Of a stretch of DNA of 31,397 nt, positions 17,120 through 24,282 are shown piece by piece. Origin of the DNA: JBDSLU01 sp031407765 (GTDB lineage Bacteria > Acidobacteriota > Vicinamibacteria > Vicinamibacterales > Vicinamibacteraceae); NCBI GenBank assembly GCA_031407765.1, contig JANOIR010000354.1, positions 1-31,397 on the forward strand. The letters run 5' to 3'. Within the stretch, counting starts at the first letter, position 1; each line of letters begins with the position of its first letter. The position numbers and the translations under genes were made by a program. A model generated the notes under the pieces. The model worked only from the letters and a program-made list of their open reading frames with translations. It was not told where the DNA came from and made no database searches.

Positions 17120-18514
17120 TTACCGTTTTTCGAGGAATTGGCAGACGCGATCGGCGGTGGCTCGGGCATCGGCGATCACGTCGGGCATGCCGACGCCGCG
17201 ATAGGCGCTGCCAGTCAGGAAAAGCCCGGGCGTGGCCGCCTGCTGCTGCGCGATGCGCGCGACGCGTGCCAGGTGGCCGACGTCGTACTGCGGGTTGGCG
17301 TCAGCCCACCGATGGACGCGGGCGAACACGGGCAGCCCACCGATGCCGAGCAGCGACGCGAGATCGTGGTGGGTCTGGGCGACGAGGCGATCGTCGGTGA
17401 CATCGAGCACGTCGGCGTCGAAGGCCCCGCCGGCGAAGGCGCGCAGCACGACCCAGTCGCGCGGGGCGCGGCCGGCCCACTTGGACGAGACCCAGGACAC
17501 TGCCAGCAGCCGCGTCATTTCGCCGCGCGGAACGATGAACCCCATCCCGGCGCACGGATGCGCGACACGATCGCGCGGATAGCCGAGCGTGATCGTCGCG
17601 CTCGACACCGCGCGCAGTTCGGCGCAGGCACCGGCGAGCGCCGCGTCGAAGGGCGCCACCAGACGCGCCGCCGCCGCCGCCGGCACGGCCAGCACCACGG
17701 CGAGCGCCGCCACTTCCAAGCCGCTCGCGGCCACCACGCGATACGGCGCTCCCGGCGTGATCCAGGCGACGGGCTCGCGGGTGCGCAGGCTCGCAGCTGG
17801 CAGCGCCCGTGCCAGCGCGGCCGGGAGCTGGCCCATTCCGCCGCGCAGGCCTCGGAACGCGCCTTCGCCATCGGGCGCGCCGGCGCGGGCCGCGAGCGCC
17901 GCGAGCACGCTCCCGCCGGCAGCGTCGGCGTCCGCGAGCGGCGGGAAGAGCGCACGCAGCGACAGCCGATCGACGTCGCCGGCGTGGATCCCGCCGAGCA
18001 GCGGCTGCGCGATTCGACGCGTGAACGCCTCGCCGAACCGCCGCGTGGCGAAGCCGCCAATCGATTCGTCCTCGGCGTCGGCGGGCGGTGCCGGCGCGTC
18101 GAAGTCGCGGGCCACGCGGGCGCGCGCGTCGGGCGAGAGCATCGTCAGCCCCTCGGCCGCGGCGCGGGTCAGGGGCAGGCCGAGCCGGGTGTCCGGTGGA
18201 AAGGCGTGCAGGCGTCCGTCCACCAGCACGAACGCCGTGCGCGGCGCCTCGGTGGCGACGATCTCGTCGCCGAGCCCGAGTTCGCGGCACAGCGCCACCG
18301 CCGCCGGCTTCTGCACCAGCATGGCGTCGGGGCCACCTTCGACGAGCACGCCGTCGGCGTGTTCCGATCGCACCACGCCGCCGAGGCGCGGGGTGGCTTC
18401 GAGGACGATCGCGGTGCGCCCGCGGCGATGCACGTCGCGGGCGAGGGTCAGCCCGGCGAGCCCGCCGCCGACTACGGCGACGTCGACGGCGAGGGGCGCG
18501 GCGTCAGCGGCCAC
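17120..18514 (-). CDS. hemY: protoporphyrinogen/coproporphyrinogen oxidase (HemY/CgoX)
   Basis: A 464-residue FAD enzyme of late haem synthesis. The dinucleotide fold VAVVGGGLAGLTLA is near residues 12-25, with the ribose-binding Glu in VLEATPRLGG. The family segment EGGPDAMLVQKP is followed by the hinge and the C-terminal FAD motif LTGSAYRGVGMPD near 437-449. Either oxidation of protoporphyrinogen IX or, in the coproporphyrin-dependent branch, of coproporphyrinogen III is possible; the sequence does not settle which. The GTG start lies 11 bp after hemE. The common hemE-hemH-hemY order lacks hemH here. Confidence 0.93.
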   Translation of the reverse strand: MAADAAPLAVDVAVVGGGLAGLTLARDVHRRGRTAIVLEATPRLGGVVRSEHADGVLVEGGPDAMLVQKPAAVALCRELGLGDEIVATEAPRTAFVLVDGRLHAFPPDTRLGLPLTRAAAEGLTMLSPDARARVARDFDAPAPPADAEDESIGGFATRRFGEAFTRRIAQPLLGGIHAGDVDRLSLRALFPPLADADAAGGSVLAALAARAGAPDGEGAFRGLRGGMGQLPAALARALPAASLRTREPVAWITPGAPYRVVAASGLEVAALAVVLAVPAAAAARLVAPFDAALAGACAELRAVSSATITLGYPRDRVAHPCAGMGFIVPRGEMTRLLAVSWVSSKWAGRAPRDWVVLRAFAGGAFDADVLDVTDDRLVAQTHHDLASLLGIGGLPVFARVHRWADANPQYDVGHLARVARIAQQQAATPGLFLTGSAYRGVGMPDVIADARATADRVCQFLEKR

Positions 18515-18525
18515 GGCAGGACTCG

Positions 18526-19554
18526 TCAGGCGGTGCGGTAGCCGTGGACGAACCGCGCGAGGACCTGGACGTGCTCGAGCGGCGTGGCGGGCAGGATGCC
18601 ATGGCCGAGGTTGAAGATATGTCCGGGTCGGCCGCCGGCGCGCTCCAGCACGTCCTCGGCCGCTCGCAGCAGGCGATGGCGCGGGCCGAGCAGGAGCGTC
18701 GGATCGAGGTTGCCCTGGACGGCGCGATCCGGACCGAGCCGCTCCCAGGCGGTATCGATCGGCAGGCGCCAGTCGACACCGATGACGTCTCCGCCGGCGG
18801 TGGCGAGGTCGGTCAGGATGGTCGACGTGCCCGTCCCGAAATGGATCGTCGGCACGCCGGTCGGCGCCAGCGCCGCGAACACGGCCGCAGTGTGGGGCAG
18901 CGCGAACTCGCGGTAGTCCTCAGACGACAGCGCGCCGACCCAGGAGTCGAAGATCTGAATCGCCTGCGCCCCGGCCTCGACCTGGGCGACGACGAAGCCG
19001 CTGACGACCTGCGCGAGTCGCTCGCACAGCCGGTGCCAGGCTTGCGGGTGCCCGTACATCAGCGCCTTGGTCCGCGCGAAGTCGCGCGATGGTCCACCTT
19101 CGATGGCGTATGACGCCAGTGTGAACGGCGCGCCGGCGAAACCAATCAGCGGGACGCGTCCGTCGAGCTCACGCCGGGTCATCGCGATCGCGTCGAGGAC
19201 GTAGCCGAGTCCTTCCCGCGGGTCGAAAAGCTTGAGCCGTTCGATGTCGGCTTCGGTACGCAGCGGGTGCTCGACGCGCGGCCCCTCGCCCTTCACGAAG
19301 TCGAAGGCGAGGCCCATCGGTTCGAAGGGCAGCAGCAGGTCCGAGAAGATGATCGCGGCGTCGACGTCGATGGCGTCGACCGGCTGCATGGTGATGCGGG
19401 TGGCCAGCTCGGGCGTCCGACAGAGCTCGAGGAGAGAGTGCCGCTCGCGGAGGGCACGGTAGTCGGCCATGTAACGGCCGGCTTGGCGCATGAACCAGAC
19501 CGGCGTGCGGTCCACGGGTTGCCGCCGGCAGGCGAGAAGGAAGCGATCGGTCAT
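18526..19554 (-). CDS. hemE: uroporphyrinogen decarboxylase
   Basis: A 342-residue cytoplasmic enzyme converting uroporphyrinogen III to coproporphyrinogen III. Signatures: TPVWFMRQAGRYMADYR near residues 17-33, IIFSDLLLPFEPMG, GFAGAPFTLASYAIEGG, and the C-terminal GHGILPATPLEHV. ATG 19554 is chosen because MTDRFLLACRR is the usual N-terminus and gives the family's normal length; an upstream ATG at 19605 would add 17 unrelated residues. No clear ribosome site. It is the first gene of a cluster running hemE-hemY-methyltransferase-rocF-DUF2911 with gaps of 9-29 bp. Confidence 0.96.
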   Translation of the reverse strand: MTDRFLLACRRQPVDRTPVWFMRQAGRYMADYRALRERHSLLELCRTPELATRITMQPVDAIDVDAAIIFSDLLLPFEPMGLAFDFVKGEGPRVEHPLRTEADIERLKLFDPREGLGYVLDAIAMTRRELDGRVPLIGFAGAPFTLASYAIEGGPSRDFARTKALMYGHPQAWHRLCERLAQVVSGFVVAQVEAGAQAIQIFDSWVGALSSEDYREFALPHTAAVFAALAPTGVPTIHFGTGTSTILTDLATAGGDVIGVDWRLPIDTAWERLGPDRAVQGNLDPTLLLGPRHRLLRAAEDVLERAGGRPGHIFNLGHGILPATPLEHVQVLARFVHGYRTA

Positions 19555-19603
19555 GGGGTACAGCAGGATGCAGCGGTCCGGGGTGGCACCCGGCAAGCTG
19601 TCC

Positions 19604-19613
19604 ATGCTAGCAT
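19604..19613. promoter_or_regulatory. symmetric extended -10 element between divergent genes
   Basis: ATGCTAGCAT is palindromic, so TGCTAGCAT (an extended -10, TGnTAnnnT) is read on both strands. It is 50 nt upstream of hemE on the minus strand and about 73 nt upstream of GTG 19686 on the plus strand. One element could therefore start both divergent transcripts. Confidence 0.4.
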
Positions 19614-19685
19614 TTCGCGTTCTTTTTGCAGGGGATCCGCCAGACCGTTGGTCCGCACCCCGCAAACGGACCTTTGGAGGCCTTG

Positions 19686-20968
19686 GTGCCCATTCTTGTC
19701 CGGCCGGTCCGGGAGCAGCTCGAGCACGACCGCATCATCCGGTTGCTCGAGGCGAAGTGGCGGCGAAAGTTTAAAGTCGAGGCGAACCCGGGCGACGAGC
19801 GCAATGCGGGGGTCAAAGTGCCCGCAGGCACGCTCTACCCGGATCTGGTGCTGACGGAGGAGGGCGGGCGGAAGCCCAAGGCGCTCGTCGAGGTCGAGAC
19901 CAGCGAGTCGGTCAACCACCTCGAGGCCATGGCCAGTGGGCCAACTTCGCCAAGTCCCGGACGTCGCTTTTCCTGTTCGTGCCGGTCGGCGCGGTCGAGG
20001 CGGCGCGCCGGTTGGCTGCCGAAAACTCGATCAAGCTGGCTGAGCTGTGGACCTACCTGGTCCTTGGGGACCAGGTGCGTTTCACCTCCGTCTTCCGCGA
20101 GCACGGGGCCGAACCGGCCGACCTCATCGAAAAGGTCGAGGTCTTCACTACCGAGCGGGCCGCGCCGGTGCCGCGGCCGGTGCCCGTCGAGGTCGTCGAG
20201 CCTCCGGCGCCGCCGCCCGAGCCCGAGCGCCCGCGGAAGCTGGCCGTGAAGGTCGGCTCCCGCCCGGCTGCCGTCGAAAGCGGTGCGGCCAAGATCGCCG
20301 CGAAGATCGCGGCCAGGGCTGGAGCCAAGACACCGGCGCCGGCTCCGCCTGTCCCTGCTCCCGTCCCTGCCTCGGCGGCACCAGCGAAAGCGGCCGCCAC
20401 GGCCGCTCCGTCCAAGGTCGTGCCGGTCGCGAAGCCGGGGACGAGCCCCATGCCTGGAGCAACCGCAAAGGTCACGGCCAAGCCGGACGCGGCCGCCAAG
20501 CCCCCCGTGGTGGCTGCTGCGACGCCCGCAGTGCCAGCCAAGCCCCCCGTGGTGGCTGCAGCCAAGCCCGCGGTGCCAGCCAAGCCCCCCGTGGTGGCTG
20601 CAGCCAAGCCTGCGGTGCCAGCCAAGCCCCTCGTGGTGGCTGCTGCCAAGCCTGCGGTGGCCGCCAAGCCCACGGCAGCCGTCAAGCCGGCGGTGGCAGG
20701 CAGGGTCGCGGCGGTCAAACCGGTGGAGAAGAAGGCCGTCGAGAAGCCGGTCGAGAAGCCGGCCGCGAAAAAGGTGATGGTGCTGGCCAAGAAGGCACCC
20801 GAGAAGAAGCCGATCGCCAAGGCCGCGCCGCCGGCGAAGAAGCCCGTAGCCAAGGTGGCGGCGCGTCCCGTTGCCCGCACGGCTGTGCCGGTCCGTCCCG
20901 CCGCCCGCGCTGCGAGCGCCAAGAAGGCGGTGCCGGTGGCCAAGGCCCGCCCGTCCAAGCGGAAATAA
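19686..20968 (+). pseudogene. frameshifted PD-(D/E)XK-like protein with H1-like tail
   Basis: GTG 19686 has GGAGG 5 nt upstream. The N-terminal frame reads to ...VNHLEAMA, then loses sense at about 19932-19935. The frame one base back continues perfectly as QWANFAKSRTSLFLFVPVGA to the stop at 20968. One missing C in the run ATGGC(C)CAG explains it, so this is one gene of about 427 residues broken by a single-base deletion or a sequencing error. Residues 1-~150 resemble a PD-(D/E)XK nuclease fold: helix EHDRIIRLLEAKW, GTLYPDLVL, ALVEVETSES, but with Glu where the catalytic Lys is usual. The remaining ~250 residues are an Ala/Pro/Lys tail like histone H1 (AKKAPEKKPIAKAA). A DNA-related role is inferred. 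Confidence 0.65.
20495..20662 (+). repeat. four tandem 42-bp coding repeats
   Basis: Four head-to-tail copies of a 42-bp unit encode AKPPVVAAAKPAVP-like 14-residue repeats in the tail of the frameshifted protein. Copies differ by a few bases, several of them silent. The unit is a multiple of three, so copy-number change would keep the frame. Confidence 0.9.
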
Positions 20969-20971
20969 TCC

Positions 20972-21415
20972 GTGCTCTCGTTGCGCGTCACGCGCGACAA
21001 GCGTGGCTACGAGCACATCTACCTGATCGCCGACGCCCGCCGGCGCGGGCGCGCCGACAGCCGGCTCGTCTACTGGTGTCGCCTGCCGGGTGGGCTGCGC
21101 GTGGGGCGCGAGCCGTTCGACCCCGACACCCGCGACGCGCTCGAGCGCGCCAATCCGGACCTGGTATTCGACTGGCCGGCGCTCACCAAGACGTTGAGCC
21201 AGTCGCTGGCTGCGGCACGCTGGGCGGCACGGCAGGATCGCCCGGGCGGTGGCGGCGCCCCGGTTGGCAAGGGCCCGCGCCGGGCGCCTGGCCGCGGTGA
21301 CGGCCGCGGCGGTGAGTCCCGGGGCAGCGACGGGCGCGGCCCACGGACCGGACCGCCCGGTCGCGATCGTGGCCGCAGTGGCGACGGCGGCCGCCGGGAA
21401 CCCTCCGAAGACTGA
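20972..21415 (+). CDS. unknown protein with RGG-type tail
   Basis: A 147-residue protein starting at GTG 20972, 3 bp after the upstream stop, so it is probably translationally coupled. The first ~85 residues form a compact domain (DKRGYEHIYLIADARRRGRA, LVYWCRLPGGLRVGREPFDP, ANPDLVFDWPAL) that I cannot assign. It looks like a conserved accessory protein of its own lineage. The last ~60 residues are a Gly/Arg/Pro-rich tail with RGG/GRG motifs (GRGDGRGGESRGSDGRGPR), typical of nucleic-acid-binding disordered regions. With its upstream neighbour it makes a two-gene unit in which both proteins have a basic low-complexity C-terminus. Confidence 0.7.
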   Translation: MLSLRVTRDKRGYEHIYLIADARRRGRADSRLVYWCRLPGGLRVGREPFDPDTRDALERANPDLVFDWPALTKTLSQSLAAARWAARQDRPGGGGAPVGKGPRRAPGRGDGRGGESRGSDGRGPRTGPPGRDRGRSGDGGRREPSED

Positions 21416-21459
21416 CCTCGCACCGCCGCACGCCGGCCGGCAGACGCGACACGGCGTCC

Positions 21460-21465
21460 TATAAT
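21460..21465 (+). promoter_or_regulatory. -10 box 6 nt before the VWFA gene
   Basis: A perfect TATAAT is followed by CCAACC and ATG 21472. Transcription should begin at or next to the A of the ATG. There is no Shine-Dalgarno sequence, so a leaderless mRNA is predicted. Confidence 0.55.
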
Positions 21466-21471
21466 CCAACC

Positions 21472-22791
21472 ATGGCTTTTGTACGCTTCCACGCGCGGCG
21501 GCCCGCCGCCCGTCCGGCGCTCGTCTTCCTGGCGCTCGCGCTGGCCGTCGTCGGCCTGGCGGGGCAGACCCCGCCGCCGGCCACTCCTCTGCCGGCGCCT
21601 CCCGCGGCCGGCGCAGCCGCCGCGCCGGGACAGGATGTCCCGATCTTCACCGCCCGCGTGGATCTCGTGACGACCGACGTGATCGCCCGCGACAACCAGG
21701 GGCTGTTCGTCCCCGACCTGAAGAAGGACGAGTTCGAGGTCCTCGAGGACGGCGTGCCGCAGACCCTCATTTCGTTCACGCTCGTGCACGGCGGCCGGGT
21801 GTTCAACGTGGCGTCGCCGCCGCCGCCGGCGCCCCAGGAAGGCATCATCCTGCCGCCGTCGCGGCCGACCGCCGACGCCGCCGGCCGCATCCTGCTGTTC
21901 GTCGTCGACGATCTGCATCTCGACTTCCGCAACACCGGCCGCCTGCGCGAGCTGTTCAAGAAGATCCGGACCACGCTGCTGCACGACGGCGACATGTGGG
22001 GCATGGTCTCGACCGGCCCGTCGTCGATCGCCATCGACGTCAACTACGACATGAAGCGCTTCGACGAGGCGATGAAGAAGATCACCGGCAGCGCCCTCAA
22101 GCCGAACGAGATCATCGAGGCGCCGCAGTCGTCACAGGGGCCGAGCGAGGTGCGCTATCGGGCCCACGTCGCGTTCTCCACCGCCTACGACCTCGTGTCG
22201 AAGATGGAGAAGATCAACAACCGGCGCAAGGCCGTGGTCTACGTCTCGAACGGCTACGACTTCAACCCGTTCCCCGACGCGCGGGCCGGCGGCGGTATCC
22301 TGGGCAGCGCGCAGTCCTCGAATTCGGGCTATCAGGAAGGCGACATGTTCGACATGGATCGCTCGAGCCAGCAGTTCGCCGACGCCGACCTGGCGCGCGA
22401 GCTGTCGGACCTGACCCGCGCCGCCAACCGCGCCAACACCAGCTTCTACACGATCGACCCGCGCGGCCTGGTCGGCGGACCGGATCTCGACGAGAAGGTC
22501 GATCCGGTCGAGTGGGGCAACTACATCCGCAAGAGCCAGGACAGTCTGCGCGTCATCGCCGACGAGACCGGCGGCTACGCCGTGGTCAACCAGAACGACT
22601 TCGACAAGGCGCTGAAGCGGATCGACGCCGAGACCAGCGACTACTACGTCATCGGCTACTACTCGACCAACCCCGACCCGACCAAGCGCAACCGCCGGAT
22701 CGACGTGAAATCGAAGCGCTCGAACGTCAGTGTCTGGGCACGGAACTCCTACTCGCTGAAGCCGCCGCCGCGCGTCAAGAAGAAGAAGTAA
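21472..22791 (+). CDS. secreted VWFA-related domain protein (acidobacterial type)
   Basis: A 439-residue exported protein with signal peptide ARPALVFLALALAVVGLAG and a Pro/Ala linker. The domain begins with the signature of acidobacterial VWFA-related proteins: VDLVTTDVIARDNQGLFVPD, then KDEFEVLEDGVPQTL near residues 84-98. The A-domain strand LLFVVDDLHLDF carries Asp residues but not the canonical DxSxS metal site, so adhesion through a classical MIDAS is doubtful. A helix-strand core (KAVVYVSNGYDF, SFYTIDPRGL, SLRVIADETGGYAV, DYYVIGYYSTN) completes the fold, and the end is basic (RVKKKK). Function unknown. It is transcribed alone from a TATAAT promoter and converges on lysC. Confidence 0.93.
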   Translation: MAFVRFHARRPAARPALVFLALALAVVGLAGQTPPPATPLPAPPAAGAAAAPGQDVPIFTARVDLVTTDVIARDNQGLFVPDLKKDEFEVLEDGVPQTLISFTLVHGGRVFNVASPPPPAPQEGIILPPSRPTADAAGRILLFVVDDLHLDFRNTGRLRELFKKIRTTLLHDGDMWGMVSTGPSSIAIDVNYDMKRFDEAMKKITGSALKPNEIIEAPQSSQGPSEVRYRAHVAFSTAYDLVSKMEKINNRRKAVVYVSNGYDFNPFPDARAGGGILGSAQSSNSGYQEGDMFDMDRSSQQFADADLARELSDLTRAANRANTSFYTIDPRGLVGGPDLDEKVDPVEWGNYIRKSQDSLRVIADETGGYAVVNQNDFDKALKRIDAETSDYYVIGYYSTNPDPTKRNRRIDVKSKRSNVSVWARNSYSLKPPPRVKKKK

Positions 22792-22795
22792 GCGC

Positions 22796-22959
22796 TAGCA
22801 GCCCGTGGTGGAAGTGCCGCGGCATTCGACGGGCGATGCATCCCGGCGCTCGGCGTTGCTCGTCGGTTGAATATTCCCGATATTCGCCCTCCTCGCGCCT
22901 GGATCGCCGGGCGCCTCGCCCGTCTCTGTGCCTCGCGCCACTTCCACCACGGGCTGCTA
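22796..22959. repeat. 164-bp near-symmetric palindromic element
   Basis: Terminal arms 22796-22816 and 22939-22959 are perfect 21-bp inverted repeats. Further inside, GACGGGCGA (22828-22836) faces TCGCCCGTC (22916-22924), and CCCGGCG (22842-22848) faces CGCCGGG (22905-22911). GAATAT-TCCCG-ATATTC (22869-22885) forms a tip hairpin at the exact centre. The element fills the gap between the VWFA stop and the lysC stop, which lies in its right arm. It could be a REP/MITE-like insertion or a bidirectional terminator. No target-site duplication is visible. Confidence 0.8.
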
Positions 22960-24282
22960 CCCGCGACGCCGCTTGGCGGCCGACTTCGCCGGCGCCGCCT
23001 TCTTCGCCCGGCCGCGAGCCGGCCGGTCGTCGCCTTCCGCCGTCACCGTCTGCCCGAAGAACTCGGCGTGGATCGCCCGCGCCGCGTCGTCGAGATACTT
23101 CTCGGCGATGATGCAGCTCACCTTCATCTCGGAGGTGCTGATGCAGTCGATGTTGATCGACCGGTCGGCGAGCGCCGTGAACATGCGCGCGCCGAGCCCC
23201 GGCGTCGAGGCGATGCGCGAGCCGACGATGGCGATCTTGGCGACGTCGGTGTCGATCTCGACGCGGCCCGCGGTCTTGCTCTTCTTCCAGCCCGGGATCA
23301 GCGTTTTCACCGCGTCGATGTCGTCGCTCTCGATGATGAACGTGATGCGGTTGCGCTCGTGCGCCGGCGCGGCCTGGATGATCAGCCGGACGTTGATCTC
23401 CGCGTCGGCGAGGTCGCGGAAGACGTGGGCGGCGATGCCCGGCTGATCCTTGACGTCGAGGAGCGTGACCTTGGCGACCTTGCGGTCGGTCGTCACGCCG
23501 ACGACCGAGGGACGTTCCATCATCGTGGCTCCTTCGCGGACCCACGTGCCCGGCTTTCCGGAGAAGCTGTGGCGGACGTGGATCGGAACTTTGTATTGCA
23601 TGCAGATCTCGGCGGCGCGCGGGTGCAGGACCTTGGCACCGGCGGCGGCGAGCTCGATGCACTCCTCGTAGCTCAAATGCGGGATGCGGCGGGCGTCGGT
23701 GACGACGCGCGGATCGGCGGTGTAGACGCCGTCGACGTCGGTGCAGTTCTCGTACGACGAGGCGCCGAGCGCCGCGGCCAGGACGGCCCCGGTGATGTCG
23801 CCGCCACCGCGGCCGAGCGTGGTGATGTCGTCGTTGACGGTGACCCCCTGGAAGCCGGCGACGATGACGACGCGGCCCGCCCCGAGCTCCTGCACCAGCC
23901 GCACCGTCTCGACGGCGCGCACGCGTGCCTTGTTGAACGATCCGTCGGTGTGGATCCCGCACTGGCTGGCGGTCAGCGAGACCGCGGCGATGCCGCGCGC
24001 CTGCAGGGCGAGGCCGAGCATCGAGACCGCGATCTGTTCGCCCGAGGCGAGGAGGAGATCCATCTCGCGGCCGCGGGGTGCCGGTGCGACTTCGCGGGCC
24101 ATGGCGATCAGCTGATCGGTGGTCTTGCCCATCGCCGACACGGCGACGACCACGTGCGCCGAGCGCTTGAGAGCTTCGCCGATGCGGCCGGCGACGGCGA
24201 TCACCCTCTCCGGCGTGGCAACCGAGCTGCCGCCGTACTTCTGGACCAGCACGTCCTCGAACAGGGTCTCAATCCGCTTCAC
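22957..24282 (-). CDS. lysC: aspartate kinase
   Basis: A 441-residue enzyme phosphorylating aspartate, the first step of lysine, threonine and methionine synthesis. The GTG at 24282 overlaps the thrC stop by 4 bases (GTGA) and has GAGGTGA just upstream. The N-terminal kinase domain has VQKYGGSSVAT (residues 13-23), AVSAMGKTTDQL, and LGRGGGDITGAVLAAALGA, where most family members have GGSD, followed by CTDVDGVYTADPR. Two C-terminal ACT domains (VTLLDVKDQPGIAAHVF and VGSRIASTPGLGARMF) predict feedback control by lysine and/or threonine. The last ~25 residues are a basic tail (RAKKAAPAKSAAKRRRG), an unusual addition. The stop codon lies in the palindromic element. Confidence 0.96.
   Translation of the reverse strand: MKRIETLFEDVLVQKYGGSSVATPERVIAVAGRIGEALKRSAHVVVAVSAMGKTTDQLIAMAREVAPAPRGREMDLLLASGEQIAVSMLGLALQARGIAAVSLTASQCGIHTDGSFNKARVRAVETVRLVQELGAGRVVIVAGFQGVTVNDDITTLGRGGGDITGAVLAAALGASSYENCTDVDGVYTADPRVVTDARRIPHLSYEECIELAAAGAKVLHPRAAEICMQYKVPIHVRHSFSGKPGTWVREGATMMERPSVVGVTTDRKVAKVTLLDVKDQPGIAAHVFRDLADAEINVRLIIQAAPAHERNRITFIIESDDIDAVKTLIPGWKKSKTAGRVEIDTDVAKIAIVGSRIASTPGLGARMFTALADRSINIDCISTSEMKVSCIIAEKYLDDAARAIHAEFFGQTVTAEGDDRPARGRAKKAAPAKSAAKRRRG

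Noticed and set aside
19929..19936. Programmed -1 ribosomal frameshift
   Set aside because: No X-XXY-YYZ slippery site and no clear stimulatory structure; a single missing C explains the break more simply.
20495..20662. CRISPR array
   Set aside because: The units are contiguous 42-bp coding repeats without spacers and in frame with the protein; no cas genes are present anywhere in the window.
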